From Drosophila pseudoobscura (Eukaryota; Arthropoda; Insecta; Diptera; Drosophilidae): a stretch of DNA of 64,000 nucleotides. Positions within the stretch are counted from its first letter, which is position 1. The number at the start of each line of letters is the position of its first letter. The stretch spans positions 7,130,001 through 7,194,000 of the forward strand of contig NC_046683.1 in NCBI RefSeq assembly GCF_009870125.1, written 5' to 3'. Below the pieces are notes generated by a model. The model saw only the letters and a list, made by a program, of their open reading frames with translations. It was not told the origin of the DNA and ran no database searches. The position numbers were made by a program, and so were the translations under genes. This document shows, in pieces, positions 53,586-64,000 of this stretch.

Positions 53586-53921
53586 TTAGTCCAACTTCGA
53601 TGCCTTCAAGCCGGGGACCTCACAGGTGGCACGGTAGATGTACAGTCCCAGTGCCATGTGTAGGGACACCACGGCGCCGACCGACGAGAAAATGTCAACC
53701 TTCAGCTTGCTCATCTCGAAGAAGCCATCCAGAACGACGACCCTCAACAGAAAGAATGTGACCACAGGCAGGCACACGGTCAGCATGCAGTAGAAGAGCA
53801 CTGTTTTGAAAGAACTATAGTCCTGGGAGTCCTTGGACTGCTGGCTGGCCTGTTTCGAGGGGGCCGCAGGGCACCCAATGCCCCCAATGCCGGCGCTGCT
53901 TTTCTTATTTTTGTTCGTCAT
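53586..53921 (-). CDS. Vma21: VMA21-like V-ATPase assembly factor
   Basis: Single exon, 111 aa, starting MTNKNKKSSAG. In-frame codons further upstream lack resemblance to the family, so I use the ATG at 53921. A conserved block QQSKDSQDYSSFKTVLFYCM leads into TM1 (VLFYCMLTVCLPVVTFFLL). A short loop and TM2 (SSVGAVVSLHMALGLYIYRA) follow. VMA21 is a small ER membrane chaperone for assembly of the V-ATPase Vo sector. Length and two-TM layout match the family. The C-terminus KLD is not a classic dilysine retrieval signal. It converges with the innexin gene, whose stop is 222 nt away. It may be nested in the intron of the surrounding unidentified gene. It could be the ancestral copy or a retrocopy. 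Confidence 0.9.
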   Translation of the reverse strand: MTNKNKKSSAGIGGIGCPAAPSKQASQQSKDSQDYSSFKTVLFYCMLTVCLPVVTFFLLRVVVLDGFFEMSKLKVDIFSSVGAVVSLHMALGLYIYRATCEVPGLKASKLD

Positions 53922-56900
53922 TTTTCGAAATATTCTCAACTTGATTCGATTGAAAATTCTGATATTTGTGACTATATTTATTTTACTTTTGCCTGTCATA
54001 CATTTTTTGTGAGTGCCGAACTCTACGATCAGCTCTGGCATATAATATTCATAGAAGGGCCTAAAGAGTTGAAAATCCTATCTAAAACTCAGAAAAATGT
54101 TACAGAAATAAACAAAGATTCATCACCGATTCCCATATATGTACATATGTGCATACATACGAGTATGTAAATGATCGTTTGATTTATGTACCTTTCACAC
54201 AAGTCAACCTGTTATACCATCTATACCTTCTGCTTCAGCGTCTTTGGAGCGTTTCTCTGGCGTGTTATGCACTTCCAAAAGGGTAATATGATTTTCAGAA
54301 GATACAAAGAAGGAGGCAGAAACAATATTGTTCCTAGGAGTGTACAAATATTGTATAGTTTGGAAGGAAATTGGATGATAGTTCAGAACTATATAATGGA
54401 TTCCAACTGTATCCAAATAGGATTTATGTACATGTATGTATGTAATACCACCCCATAGATATGATATGATCGATCTGAAAGGGTATATACGAGTTTCGTT
54501 AGCCGAATAGCAACAGCCTTCGGTTTCTTGCTTATTTTGCAAGTGGCTTCTGGAGTCATGCGACATGCGAAATGATTGTTTTTTTCTGGGCTTGGATTAT
54601 TTCTTTTGTTGGCTTTGGCTGCTTCTGGCATTTAATGTGCATTGTTTATAACTAGTTGCTGCTATAATTTCGTCATTTATATTTTGTTGAGACGATCCCC
54701 CTCCGGCCAGCCCCCCCGGCACCGCTGCTCCACTAATCAGCGTTTCGGCATTGTTTTGCGCGCGTTAACAACGCAACTCGCTCGCGTTTTTGGCCGCCTT
54801 TGCTATGAAATTTACTCACCAACACTCGCAATCACACACACACACACACACACACGCACGCAATCACTCACTAACTCCCGAACACACTCATGTGAATAAA
54901 TGTAAATATTATTCAAAACTCATTCGTGTGGCATTTTATAGGCACCCTGCACATTGTCTTTGTCGGGCATATCAGCACACGCACACGACTTTGATATGAT
55001 CTCGCTGAAGGCCAGGACGGGGTAGTAGGCAGTCGCCACGCTCTCCTCGCTCACTCGCTCTCTCTCTCGCTTTGGGGTCTCTCCCTTTCCGCTTGTCATT
55101 TCGCTGTTGGCGTTTGCGGGGGCTGACGCTGTCGACGCTAATGCTGACGCTATACCGCTGAAGCTCCTCATCAAAAGGTATATTCAAAAGAAGGTGACCT
55201 GCCTAAACAGTAGGTATGCATTGAGCTGGTAGCTGTCTTACCTTCCCACTTAATATACCTTGGATCGTCGGCTTGGGGGCTGGGCTAGCGGCAGAGACAG
55301 AGTCAGAGACAGAGACGTTTGGGGCCAGCGGGCAGAGGTGCGGCCGGTGTTTCTTCAGCTTTGGGTTACATCTATTCGTATTCCTCCTATTCCTATTTTT
55401 GTATTGTTTTCTACTTTTGTTGTTTTGTTTTGTTTTGTTTTGGGTTTTTCGGTTTTGATTTTGGACTCTTTTTCTTTTTTGTTGTGCTGTTTTTTGGATT
55501 TTATTTTATTTTTTTTTTTGAATTTTGTATGCCACTTGGCCAGTTAGTTGGTTTAGTCGTGTGTCAACCGGGAAACCGTCGCGTCGCATTGCGTTGAGTA
55601 GATTTTGAGTTCGGTTCGGTTCGGTTCGGTGGGGCCTTCGTTGACTTGTTGTGCGTTGCGTCAAGCCTTTGTTGTACCCGGTAATCGGCGATTACAGAGG
55701 CTACATACACACAAGCATATAACGTATTAGAGTATTGTGTAGGTGTAACTGTAACCCCATCAACAATATACTATACATTGTACAAGATCGACCGCAAGGC
55801 ATGCCCTTCTGTAGATCCGATCATCTGTAAATGTGACCAAACTTTTAGCACAATTATCCATCGATCTATGGAAAATCATCTTGTTTGGATATGGGAATAT
55901 GCTTTATTGTGGAACTCGAACTAGATAAACCCCGAGTTTCGGGCAAACCCCAGTCGGAATATTGATAATTGAGTTGTTTGTTTTTGTTGTCGCCTCGGAT
56001 TTTGTTATTCGATTTGCAAACGCAACGGCATTTAATTATGGCGCGTACGTGACGATTGCCATTTCGCAATTGCAATGAGCGCATCTGCCAGCTCCAATGC
56101 TCAGTAGTACGAGTGGCACTAGCACCGGCAGTGGCATCAGTAGCACCACCGACAACACCAGAAATAAGGGACTAAATATGTAGCCAGTAATTGTTGTACC
56201 ACTATCAGTTGCAGTGGCAGTCAGCCAGTGAGTAATACGCCAGTAATTGGGGCTCCCACCCAGCCGACGGCCGCCTGCAGAATGGCAAACATCAAACCCA
56301 CCTACGTATGCATACACACAAGTGTATATATGTATATGGAATGGTACGGTACTATCGTACATATGGGAAATACTTCACACACTCTCAACCGATATGACGG
56401 TGGCAACAACCGTAGGCATTGATAACCAGCACCACCACCCCGCAAAGTGTAAAACATTAACCATGGTAGCACAGTGGCTACCAGTCGATGGGCAATTGCA
56501 TCATCTGCATACGAGTATACGCTAACAAAGTGGTTATTTTTATTTCGGCGAAAGTCTGTCTCTGTGATTGATAAAGGTTTTGCTGGCGATCGGATCTGCG
56601 ACAATAGACTCCCGAAAGTCTCCCCGCCTTTTGTTCAATTTTCGTCACTATTGTTCTCTCACTCATGCTAATTGTGCCGCCATCTAGACATTCGGGTATT
56701 GTGATGGCCATCTGGTTTCAGGTTTTCAATAAATTTACATTGTCAACCGATTTGAATGCGGGCCATCATCGGAAGAAAGCTCTACACAGGGAGAGATACA
56801 GAAAAAAGAGGGAGAGTTTTCTGCCAAGAGTGGGCCAATCAAAATGCTAAACCTACATGTTTATGTTATTCAGATTTTAAAGACATGGGACTATAATTAT

Positions 56901-57944
56901 AGCCAACGTTGGTGGGAGGGGACCCGTGGCGAGTGGCATGCTTATCCTGAAAATGGACAAGCCCAGTCGGTTGAATATGTACAGATTTTGAAAACACAAG
57001 ACTATAATTATAGTCACAATTTAATGATACTAAATCTAGGAAATACCTAAAACTTCACATATGTAGTTCTAGACCAGCTGTATCTGATTTCGAAATTTTA
57101 TTCGCTAAGATTTTCGGTGATTCCGATATTCCAACGAGCCAAGTTCTAAAGATGGACCAATATGGTTAGCTTGTTAGAAATTTGATTGAGTCGAGTCTCC
57201 TAGGCCTCCTGGCATTTCAGCAAAAGCTAAACCAATATCAAACCCAAAAAACTATTTCCGAAACTATCAAGCTATCCTAACTCCGAAATGAGCTGGCGAA
57301 CAGTAATGTTCCCCTAAACAAATGGCCCCACGCACACTGTGCGCCTAGAAGCGCTCTACAAGAGCAGAAGCAACAACAACAAGTCATAAACAAAAAGTAA
57401 ATAGAAAAAATACAGTACTATAACAAGAAAACCGATTACGACAGCGACGCGACGCGGTCGACGCCGACGACGGTGTCGGTGTCGGTGTCGGTGCTGGCGC
57501 TTAGTAGAGCTCCGCGGGGCAGAGCGTTTTAGTTGGTCGTCGTCGTCGTCGTGTGCTCGATAGAAGGTCCGAGTAGGGGTACGATCCGTGTCCGTATCCG
57601 ATTTTGTGTATAATTATGCTTCTTGCTTTCTGTGCTATTGATTTGTGCCCGAACTAAACTAGACCGGAGGGCTCCACGCCCCCGCCCCTGCCCCAGCCCC
57701 TGCCCATGCGCCTGCATCACCCACGCAGAGCAGTCGGGGTCTTGAGAGGCTTATCAGCGATAAGAAGTCTGATTGGAAGGTGTTGCTCGTGTCAGACGTT
57801 GTCTTTACTTGGCTTTCGTTTCTTTTTCGTTTGCCAGACATCCAAAAAGAGTACTGATCCATAAATGCGAGAAGAAGAGAGAACCGCGCCACAGTTTTTA
57901 TTCGTTTTCGGTTTATATACTCATAATCGTGGTATTCTTCAATC
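53922..57944. other. Intron-like or intergenic region, no gene seen
   Basis: Contents are low complexity: an AC tract at about 54835-54854, pyrimidine runs with CTCTC near 55055-55090, TTTTG runs at 55420-55530, and GGTTC repeats near 55609-55630. GC-rich GTCGGT and GTCGTC repeats at 57470-57550 may belong to the promoter or leader of the exon at 57945. A minus-strand open frame at 54920-55174 is Ala/Ser-rich but unsupported. Confidence 0.4.
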
Positions 57945-58316
57945 ATGGCCGGCGATGCAGAACCAAAGAGGGGCTATCGCACCATCTTTCGGAGCATATC
58001 GCAGGTGTTCTATGCCAACGCCAAGAATACATCCAGTAACAACATAAACTACAACAACACCAACAATTCAAACAACAACGAGAGATTGCAAATGGACAAC
58101 AACAATAGCCTCACAGCGACCTTAACTAATGTTACAAAATCGCCATCGATATCGATATCGACATCGACATCCACAACATCCACCACACCATCGATAACAC
58201 TAACAACGGAAAATATCGCAGGGAAGTGCATCGAGTGTCAGGACCAGAGCGCAGCCAGGCTGAGGGCCAGCTCCATGCTGGATCTCAGCTCCAACAGCCG
58301 CCAGTCCACAATGAGG
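57945..58316 (+). CDS. Alternative first coding exon of unidentified gene (partial, 124 codons)
   Basis: ATG in the context AATCATGGC opens MAGDAEPKRGYRTIFRSISQ. It runs through Asn-rich and Ser/Thr-rich stretches to KCIECQDQSAARLRASSMLD and ends ...SRQSTMR at the donor AGG|GTAAGT, phase 0. The ends look like ordinary folded or regulatory protein and the middle is low-complexity. The exon at 48290-48334 also ends in phase 0 on the same strand, which fits two alternative N-termini spliced to a shared exon outside the window. The motif CIEC is suggestive of a metal or lipid site but not diagnostic. I do not recognise the gene. Confidence 0.7.
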
Positions 58317-61300
58317 GTAAGTCCCAATTAGTTATTTTGGCCTTCAAATGTTTTTACTTGTCCGATCCATCAATCAAACCATCAGATCCATCAATCAAAT
58401 GGTTAGGGTCGATACTCAGTCAGTATATGCCAGTGTTGCCATCTCGCTTACCTATGCCAGATGGTGCACACTGCACCAGGAAGAGTCTGTGCGTAGCCAC
58501 TGCAATTTCCTTCAGTCTCTTAAAGTGAGCCTATCTAAACCGGCAATCTACTCTATTTCTAGATCATTTTCTAGGACAGGTTCTAGACTTTGTCGTATCC
58601 TCCTTTTTGGGTACGGGAGGCGGCTTGGCAAAATTTTGTAACAAACTTAATTCAGTGTGATATTACAGGATCCTTCTCACAAGATTTATTTGATCTAGGT
58701 CCTTTTTTCTCTCAGAACTATGCGTTAAACAAGACGGACGCAGAAACAGACGGATCAATAATATACATATATGTACTTTGTGGGGTCGGAAACGTTTCCT
58801 TCTGGGTATAACACACATCCACTTTGACCACAAATCTAATATACTCCTATAAGCTTTTTGAGTATCGAGTATAATGAGATGATTTGATGATGTTTTTGTA
58901 GGAGAGATCTTCCCCTGTTGCTGCTCTGCCATATGCATGGTCGAGTGCCGCTTGCGTTCGTATGAAACATACTTATAAGGACACAATAATAGGTATTAAA
59001 CTGGTCTGTATAGATTTATGTTTCAAACTTGCGCATCAAATTTACGATCGTGTGCCAATTGCGAGTCTTTTGATGTGAATTTACAGAGCAATATAGTTGC
59101 TATTTTCAGCTTTGGGAAAAAACTTCTTTAAACAGTGGCGTAATACTCCAACAATTCTGTAGAACACCCAGAGCAGAGCCAAAGACCTATGCACGAGATT
59201 ATTTGTAATAAAATAATTTTGATTTACTTGGGATTGCAAAAGCGGTTCCATTAGAGCCACTCTCCTTGTGATGTGCACTGTTACAACATCTGAAATGCAT
59301 TGCACATGATTTTTGCTCGTGTTCTCTTTTGACATTGCGTGTTTTGCATTCTGCTTTGTGCCTATTTCCTACTCACAGTCTTCGGCTTGGTCTTCGTCGT
59401 CGCCTCTGTCTTGGGCTTCTCGTTCGACTTCTTTTTGATGAGACTAATCGCTGCCAAAGCTGCGCACGCGTTTAAGGAAGAGCAGAAGCAGAAGCCGAGA
59501 CAAAGGAAAACAGAAACAAATTGCACTGCGAAAGTGCGCTGTGGAGAGTGGCGGAATGGCTGGGAAAGATAGAGAGCAGGAGAGTTTATCATTTGGTTCG
59601 TTGACTGACGGGGTAAAGCAATTTCGTCATCAGTCAATACTGGCAACGGCCTAGAGATGGGCATGAGGCGTGCTTTTTTGGTGGGCTAGTATTCGATTAT
59701 TTTTGCATTTGATGCATTTATCACAACTAACAAAAAAAAGAGCAGAAAAGGTACATAAATTGCTTAAAAGAAACGCTTTTAACGAATTGAATCATTAGAT
59801 GGGACATTTTTGTGAAGACACTGCTGGATATATGGGAGGAGAGCAACGATGGTATTCATGGTGTGAGGAAGAACTCCCAAGGAACTAAAAAGAATTTGCT
59901 GAAAACAAAAATAAATATGTGCAACAAATCAGGGCCAGTTCTTTATAGAGTTTGTTGGAGTTCTTTCTGATCAAACAAACAAATAAGCTATACTATAGAA
60001 AGAATTTTCCACTATTCCTTTGCTGGAATATGCGTTTTCGTGCTTCGGGAAAAATCGTCCCGTGACCATCTCTAATGCACACACACACACACACACACAC
60101 ATGTGCATATGGAGATACATTGTGGATCGAGATTATTTATCCATTTCATTTTCTCGCTCGGATTTGCCCCCACACTTCTTCTGGTGGCATCCAAAAACAA
60201 CAACGAAATTTCTCTTTTAATTTTATTTGTTTTGTTTTTCTGCTTTTGTTAATGCAGCGTCTGATTGACACTTGAGCTGACATTCTCATTTGAATTCGTT
60301 TTCGTATTCGTATTCGTATTCCGCTTCCAATTCAAATTCCAATTTCATCCAGTGCACATCCCATGTGTCACATTTGTTTCTCACATTTGTCCAAATCTTT
60401 CGCTTTTTATCTCCCGTTCTTAACCATTTGATCTTATCTTAAATGAGTCTACGAGTGGCAGTTGAATGTTTCAGTGGCGGGTTTTCATTAGATTTCAGCT
60501 ATGGGATGCACAATAGTTAGAAAATGGATTTTGATTGGATTTTGTTTTGGCAGCCACAAAAATCGTTCTCTTCATTGATGGAAATATGTAAAGATTTTAA
60601 GGAAGGGACACGGGATGATATGCTACTAATTGATAGTCGTAGAACCCATTAGTATTATTTCATTTGCATCGTTTAATCTCCACAAATTGTTTAATTTATC
60701 ATAAGTAGATGGAACCAGTTTCATTATGTACTAATTCCCCCGTATTTAATTTCATCCATCAATAGTGTTAAACATCGTATGAGTCACACACAACAATCGG
60801 GCCAATAAAAAAAGTAAATTAATTTTGGTTCTTTTTTTCCACTATCTCCCTTCCTCTGGCTTTATTTTAATTCGAGGCGTTGACAAAAGCCGTAAATGAA
60901 GCTGCTGGTCACCCATTCCCCGCTTTGATATCACTTCTTCACCCTCTATGACTTTCTGTCCCACTCGATCTATCTGTTTGCTGCTGTCGCGCTCAATAAA
61001 ATTCATTAAAAATAAAAGGGGATTGCAGGCTGCTTATGGCGATACATTTGATACTCTAACAAATATATTACTATTCGTATGCCAGATAGGAGTTCTCTTA
61101 ATTTAAGTTGTTTTTTAACCGATAGCTGCCATGGACAAAATTATATTGAACAATATAGAAGAAAAATATATGGAAATATAGATATTTTCGTTTTCATTTC
61201 TGTACAGCTAATAGTTGATATATGACTGAAGTCAGGTTATGGCTCCTTAAAGCAAAAGCACCGAAAAGTTAGCTTTTGCTTTCCTTCACTCGTTCGTTTT

Positions 61301-64000
61301 GCTCTTGTTACTCGCTGATCTGTTTATCTCGCTCTCATTTTCAGCGTGGCTTTTGCACATGGGTTTTTCATGTATTAATTATATTTCTTATGTCCCTAAT
61401 AGAGTGAATGGGATAGACTAATAGGCAAAATGGCCGATCAGTAGCCGACCCAAAACGCAGACTCCGCATCGATAGAATTATGACGTGTTTGAGCCCAAAT
61501 GCAGACATGGGAATATTTTTACCAATATTGATTCTTTTAAACTGATTTATGTAACATTGGGAACCAGTCTCCATGATTGGTTCTATTATTTGCAGAAAAT
61601 ACTAATATTTTCTCACGAAAACGTGTTTTTAAAACGATTTTTCTTATGGAACTAGATCCGATCCTGCCACGTACTAGCACCCCAAATGTGCTGGGCCTTA
61701 GCCAGATTGTAATACCCTTTGGAAGCGTACAAAAAGGAGAAGAACGTGGCAGAACAGCAATAATAATGAGAGGAAGGGAATAGCTCACCAACACATATAG
61801 AACCATCAGGCAGCGTCGCCGTCGCAGTCGCAGTCGCAGTGGAGTTTGCTGTCTCTGCTGATGACGACTGCGCTGCCAACTCATTACCGAGACAAAAACA
61901 TAATGCTGCCCGCCGCCACAGACGCGAGTCTGGGCCTTGGGCCTGGGGCCTGGGGCCCTGGACACGGGACAGGGATATGGACATGGGCCATGAGCCACCC
62001 TTTCGGCAGAGACCCGCAGAAAAACACAACCATAAACAGACAAAAAGAAGAAACGACGGAAATTGAAAGCGAAAAAAGTATGTTCTTAAGAAAACATCCC
62101 CCCAAGCGTAGCGTTAGCTAAATACCCTATACCCTATAAATACCGAAACTATGACCATTTATGTGGTGTTAAGGAATGGTTGATGGTGCAATTGCAATGA
62201 AGAATTTTGGGATAATTATAAATAAAACTAAAGAGTAAAGAACATCTGCAGCTTTTGTACAAAAATATTAAAAGTTTTTCTCTTTAATAAGTTTTGAAAG
62301 AGTTTTGTGTTTGAGATACAAATTATCTTAGACTTTTGGACACAAAAATAAAAATCCCTTGGATTATTTTTTATAGTATATTATCAAAAATACATATGTA
62401 CGTACTGTTCCCCATTGCCTCTTCCAGGGTAATCGAAACGAACACCCGAAGTATATTGGCCACACGCTGAATGCATTTCCTTTCTTTCAGTGTGTGGCTG
62501 CCGCTAGCTCTGTACTGTACTGTGTATCTGGTGGATACATTCGATGCTGACAGCAGCGGCGGGCCAACAACAACAATTGTGTTCATTGTGCTTAATTAAT
62601 TTAGTTCAAAGATCAAGCGACCATAATGCTGAGCACCGAATGCACTGCGATTCTTCTGGGAGCTCCGGGCTCTCCCTAGATATGCAACACACGCTCCCTT
62701 TTTTTTTTTTGCCTGATATTTTCTCGTACTCTGATCTATTCGGTTCTGTTCTGTTTATTTCCACTGCCCCGTTCAGAGTCTATATGGGACTCCACACATC
62801 TGTGTTTGTTTTGCCCAGCCTCAGGGCATTCCTCAAATATCGGACACTTGCTGGCATCAGGAAAATGCTATCATACATATATGTATGCAGATCTGCATGC
62901 ATTTATGGGGCGGGGGCTTGGTTCAGGTTCAAAGTACGGATACGGTTCTCATTTCCATATATCGTATTGCAAAACAAAGTTTACAATCGGCTTATGCAAT
63001 TGTTAAAGTATATACTATATATGTATATACATGATATACCATCGTGTAATACATATTTAACATTCATCATGATGGTAGTTCTCTCCGAAAACCCCAGCCC
63101 AGCCCCTTAGGGGTCTGGATTCGATATGCTTAATTAGGCAATGGGCGTTGGGTATAAAAAGCGTCTTTTGTCGCTGCCACGCCCCACCCCCAACTCTGAC
63201 ACACACACACACACACAGTCGCACAATTACTGATACAGATAAATACAGAGATACGGAACACAGAGGCACACATGTTGCCCCATGTTCCATTACACACATG
63301 TGGCTCTGGGTCTTGCCTCCCCATATTTGATCTCTGGCCAGCACTGCACTGCAAAACAGGGGTCCCTACGAAATGTCGATATAAATATAAAGAAATGGGT
63401 ATTGAATAGCACTTAAATCATTCAAAGAACAAAACTTTTCTCATATAAAACAGAAACTAATATTTTGCATATTTATGCTGAAAGATTTCAATTAAATCTA
63501 GGGACTATATCTTCCCATGTATTTGGAATTCATTTTATATATCTACAGCATTTTATGGGTCTAAGAATTATCCAAAAAGGAATTTTGTGGTATCCAAAAC
63601 ATGAATAAATTCAGTGGATAAGAAAAAACCCTTCAGATTAGTCTCTCATCTTAAGCTTAAACTTTTCCCTATTGCAAGGTTCAGCCGAATCACTCATGTG
63701 TCCGTTCGCTTATGGGAAATTTGTATGCAGCGAATCAACGAAGATTGTGCCCTAGACCAAATTTATCTTCCCTTCTATTCCATTTCGTGTTGGATAGTGT
63801 GGATCGCTCGCGTTCTGTGGGTGACCGGGGGTCGGCATCGTTGACGTTGACGTTGGCGTCGGCGTCGGGGACTGTGTGTGCGACAGCGACTGCGACGTCA
63901 GCGTCTCGACCGCCACCCAAGAAAAAATGCTCAACGGCATCTTGAGTTCAATTTCAGTTGAAATTCTGTTAAATTCGCGAACGCGTCGCGAGCCTGGAGC
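58317..64000 (+). other. Presumed intron or intergenic sequence
   Basis: No supportable coding exon. Holds a dispersed-repeat remnant (58730-58880), AC tracts (about 60078-60101, 63200-63217) and pyrimidine or poly(T) runs. GACGTC-type repeats lie near 63840-63905. Downstream exons of the gene starting at 57945 presumably lie beyond 64000. Confidence 0.4.
58730..58880 (+). mobile_element. Remnant of a widespread Drosophila dispersed repeat
   Basis: Contains AGACGGACGCAGAAACAGAC, ATATACATATATGTACTTTG, then GGGGTCGGAAACGTTTCCTT, and ends with the decayed GAGTATCGAGTATA. This order is typical of a short repeat found all over Drosophila genomes, often annotated with INE-1/DINE-like or related nonautonomous elements. 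The exact family is not certain. Confidence 0.5.

Noticed and set aside
54920-55174. Minus-strand 84-codon frame beginning MMRSFSGIAS
   Set aside because: Ala/Ser and Arg/Glu low complexity over pyrimidine repeats; no splice, promoter or family support.
61537-62043. Minus-strand 168-codon frame, Arg- and Pro-rich
   Set aside because: Composition follows CGN and GGGCC repeats; no initiation context or domain, probably chance.

Overview
The window looks like nuclear DNA of a Drosophila species. The evidence is recognisable fly proteins, short GT-AG introns, Drosophila core-promoter motifs, abundant CA, GA and AT microsatellites, and the long CAG/CAA and AGC amino-acid repeats typical of fly regulatory genes. 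The gene content (Trf4-1 beside mei-P26, an inx5-type innexin) suggests the X chromosome (Muller A). The very large glutamine and asparagine tracts would fit an obscura-group fly, but the species is not settled by sequence alone.

Layout. Positions 1-2905 are mostly 3' flanking or 3' UTR sequence of the first gene, plus a ~450 bp foldback repeat. Positions 2906-6780 (minus) encode the non-canonical poly(A) polymerase Trf4-1, with its upstream region reaching to about 9.7 kb. Between about 9.66 and 12.06 kb lies a 2.4 kb spacer whose two ends are inverted copies of each other. Each end carries an outward-pointing Motif 6 plus Motif 1 promoter, one facing Trf4-1 and one facing mei-P26. The spacer also holds ~200 bp degenerate tandem repeats. 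The mei-P26 CDS runs on the plus strand from 16244 to 21797 in six exons and encodes a 1235 aa TRIM-NHL protein. It is followed by an in-frame 167-codon open extension and then about 20 kb of A/C-rich, gene-free sequence that ends abruptly near 41.8 kb. I interpret this as the exceptionally long mei-P26 3' UTR.

From 41.8 to 45.7 kb there are two TATA-driven, divergently transcribed genes for secreted proteins with identical cysteine spacing. An orphan TATA plus initiator promoter lies next to them. From 48.05 kb onward there appear to be alternative first coding exons of one unidentified plus-strand gene, at 48290-48334 and 57945-58316. Both end in phase 0 at strong donors, and the downstream exons lie outside the window. 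An inx5-type innexin (52067-53363, plus) and a VMA21 V-ATPase assembly factor (53586-53921, minus) sit between them, possibly nested in the long intron. The remainder to 64 kb is intron-like or intergenic sequence with repeat remnants.

Functionally, Trf4-1 acts in nuclear RNA surveillance and Mei-P26 in germline differentiation and translational control. The innexin forms gap junctions and VMA21 helps build the V-ATPase in the ER. The secreted pair is of unknown function. There is no operon-like logic; the strongest regulatory link in the window is the mirror-image promoter pair between Trf4-1 and mei-P26.
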